Positions 5,600 through 6,554 of a DNA stretch of 6,554 bases are shown one piece after another. This DNA is from Dehalococcoidia bacterium. GTDB taxonomy: Bacteria > Chloroflexota > Dehalococcoidia > UBA2247. The notes beneath the pieces were generated by a model that worked only from the letters and a program-made list of their open reading frames with translations, ran no database searches and was not told the origin of the DNA. Position numbers and translations under genes: made by a program. How positions within the stretch are numbered: the first letter of the stretch is position 1; the number at the start of each line of letters is the position of its first letter. Where the stretch lies: assembly GCA_021159955.1 (NCBI GenBank), contig JAGHDJ010000090.1, forward strand, positions 1 to 6,554. Direction: 5' to 3'.

Positions 5600-6075
5600 T
5601 CTTCTTCCTCAATCTGGCTCAGCACTTTTCGCTCGCGTTTCCTCATTTTCTCTCCCTGTTGGTCGCTATTGTGGTCATATCCCAACAGGTGAAGAACCCC
5701 ATGCGTCAGCAGCAATGCCAGTTCTCTTTTGGGCGAATGCCCTTGTTCTTCTGCTTGTCTTTTCGTTTGTGGATAGGAGATTACAATTTCCCCCAGATGG
5801 GTAACGCCGTCAGGGGGAGCTATAAAGTCCACCTCTTCTGACTCTCTATCTTCTGTGAGTGCAAAAGAAAGAACATCGGTAGTCTCGTTTATACCACGAT
5901 ATTTCTCGTTGAGCTGGCGCACCAACTGGTCTCCTGTGATAACCACACTCAGTTCCACGGAGTGTGTATTCCCCCCAACGAACAATGCCTTCTCGACAAC
6001 CTGTCTTATGCATTCATTATCGATGAACCGGGGAGGCTGACCGTCAATTCGGATATTGAGTTCTGTTTGTGTCAC
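5596..6075 (-). CDS. ybeY: Endoribonuclease YbeY, rRNA maturation factor
   Basis: YbeY is a zinc-dependent single-strand endoribonuclease for 16S rRNA 3'-end maturation and ribosome quality control. The 159-residue protein has the diagnostic zinc motif THGVLHLLGYDH, with H125, H129 and H135 as ligands. Other conserved parts are the KYRGINETTDVLSF block (58-71, with the conserved Arg at 60) and HLGEIVIS (93-100). The C-terminus is charged. The start is GTG at 6075, supported by GGAGAG at 6089-6084 with 8-base spacing. It is the first gene of the leftward unit, behind a good predicted promoter, and its stop overlaps the dnaX start by 4 bases. Confidence 0.96.
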   Translation of the reverse strand: MTQTELNIRIDGQPPRFIDNECIRQVVEKALFVGGNTHSVELSVVITGDQLVRQLNEKYRGINETTDVLSFALTEDRESEEVDFIAPPDGVTHLGEIVISYPQTKRQAEEQGHSPKRELALLLTHGVLHLLGYDHNSDQQGEKMRKRERKVLSQIEEEE

Positions 6076-6083
6076 CAGAAAAT

Positions 6084-6089
6084 CTCTCC
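6084..6089 (-). promoter_or_regulatory. Ribosome binding site supporting the GTG start of ybeY
   Basis: The minus strand reads GGAGAG, 8 bases before the GTG at 6075. No alternative in-frame start nearby has comparable support. Confidence 0.6.
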
Positions 6090-6099
6090 ACCAAGAAAT

Positions 6100-6128
6100 A
6101 TGATAGCACAGGTTTGGGTGCCAATCAA
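6100..6128 (-). promoter_or_regulatory. Predicted promoter for the ybeY-dnaX-ybaB-recR unit
   Basis: On the minus strand TTGATT (6128-6123, four of six) lies 17 bases before TATCAT (6105-6100, five of six). An extended -10 TG pair sits directly upstream, so the -10 region reads TGTGCTATCAT. The leader would be about 18 bases and include the GGAGAG site. Confidence 0.6.
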
Positions 6129-6170
6129 TTTGATAACAAGCGCTCTTGTAAGGACAGTTACAGACGAAAA

Positions 6171-6181
6171 TGTGCTATAAT
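6171..6181 (+). promoter_or_regulatory. Predicted extended -10 promoter for apgM
   Basis: The plus strand reads TGTGCTATAAT: a perfect TATAAT (6176-6181) with the TGN extension. No good -35 is present at 17 bases; AGGACA (6151-6156) with a 19-base spacer is the nearest match. Initiation near 6188 leaves about 25 bases before the GTG at 6213, but only about 7 before the alternative ATG at 6195. Confidence 0.55.
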
Positions 6182-6200
6182 TGTGCGGAATAAAATGTGT

Positions 6201-6204
6201 GGAG
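6201..6204 (+). promoter_or_regulatory. Ribosome binding site deciding the apgM start
   Basis: GGAG lies 8 bases before the GTG at 6213. An in-frame ATG at 6195 lies upstream of it and has only a weak GGA. The family opening (KYCVLIIDG) also fits the GTG start. Confidence 0.55.
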
Positions 6205-6212
6205 TAGAATCG

Positions 6213-6554
6213 GTGAAATACTGCGTTTTGATAATTGATGGGTCCGCAGGTTTGCCCTTGCCTGAGCATGGTAACCAGACTTGCCTGGAGTTAGCTCATA
6301 CTCCGAATTTAAATAGACTTGCACAGAAAGGCACGCTGGGATTAGTGCGCACAGTGCCACCAGGGATGGAACCTTCCAGTGCTTGCGCTTGTATGTCTGT
6401 GCTGGGTTATGACCCGAAAGAATACTATCGAGGTCGAGCTGGCATTGAGGCAGCAAGTATGGGTATTTCAGTTGAAGATGGAGAGGTTCTCTTTCGCTGT
6501 AATCTGGTGACTATTCGCGATGGAGAGATGTGGGATTATAGTTCGGGGCATATC
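6213..6554 (+). CDS. apgM: Cofactor-independent phosphoglycerate mutase, archaeal type (N-terminal part)
   Basis: This enzyme interconverts 3- and 2-phosphoglycerate in glycolysis and gluconeogenesis without 2,3-bisphosphoglycerate. The window holds the first 114 codons, to the right edge. The protein opens with a hydrophobic strand and metal-binding Asp, YCVLIIDGSAG (D9). Next come LAHTPNLNRLAQKGTLGL and PPGMEPSSACACMSVLGYDP, which should carry the nucleophilic Ser (most likely S56). It continues YYRGRAGIEA and FRCNLVT, and ends DYSSGHI; all fit the apgM branch of the alkaline phosphatase superfamily. In many relatives the Ser is followed by Asp (GSDVAN), where this protein has SSACAC. An in-frame ATG at 6195 would add six residues, but ribosome binding site and promoter geometry favour GTG. 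The gene is divergent from ybeY. Confidence 0.9.
   Translation, partial: MKYCVLIIDGSAGLPLPEHGNQTCLELAHTPNLNRLAQKGTLGLVRTVPPGMEPSSACACMSVLGYDPKEYYRGRAGIEAASMGISVEDGEVLFRCNLVTIRDGEMWDYSSGHI

Noticed and set aside
5380..5841. 153-codon plus-strand open frame across dnaX and ybeY
   Set aside because: It is antisense to two clearly identified genes across their junction, and its translation has no recognisable family features.
6195..6212. ATG at 6195 as the apgM start
   Set aside because: It would leave only about 7 bases of leader from the extended -10, and its ribosome binding site is weaker than GGAG before the GTG at 6213.
6175..6456. 93-codon minus-strand open frame opposite apgM
   Set aside because: It lies opposite the well-supported apgM coding frame and across its promoter, and is unlike any known protein.

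Overview
The window is a compact bacterial housekeeping segment of moderate GC content. Six complete genes lie on the minus strand, with a partial gene at each edge. Archaeal-type cofactor-independent phosphoglycerate mutase, the lysS-serS pairing, the ybeY-dnaX-ybaB-recR cluster and the style of the intergenic repeats together suggest Chloroflexota, most likely the Dehalococcoidia. That placement is inference from recalled gene content and protein wording, not from a search.

Layout, right to left on the minus strand. A divergent promoter region (about 6100-6181) drives apgM rightward and ybeY leftward. The leftward unit is ybeY-dnaX-ybaB-recR: ybeY and dnaX overlap by 4 bases (ATGA), dnaX and ybaB by 11 bases, and recR follows after 47 bases. 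YbeY matures rRNA, DnaX is the clamp-loader ATPase of DNA polymerase III, YbaB is a small DNA-binding protein and RecR is a recombination mediator. A 555-base non-coding stretch (2483-3037) follows, crowded with short repeats and hairpins. Beyond it lie recO, whose product partners RecR, then lysS and the start of serS, two class II aminoacyl-tRNA synthetases. lysS appears to have its own promoter, and serS is translationally coupled to it.

I found no defence, mobile or otherwise undescribed gene system; all genes belong to recognised families. The points most worth a second look are: two in-frame -1 slippery heptamers near the 3' end of dnaX, one of them the same heptamer used by E. coli dnaX and followed by a stop after one residue; the repeat-packed recR-recO gap with a 53-bp inverted-repeat element; matching extended -10 elements in the divergent promoters; and unusual residues in conserved motifs of LysS and ApgM.
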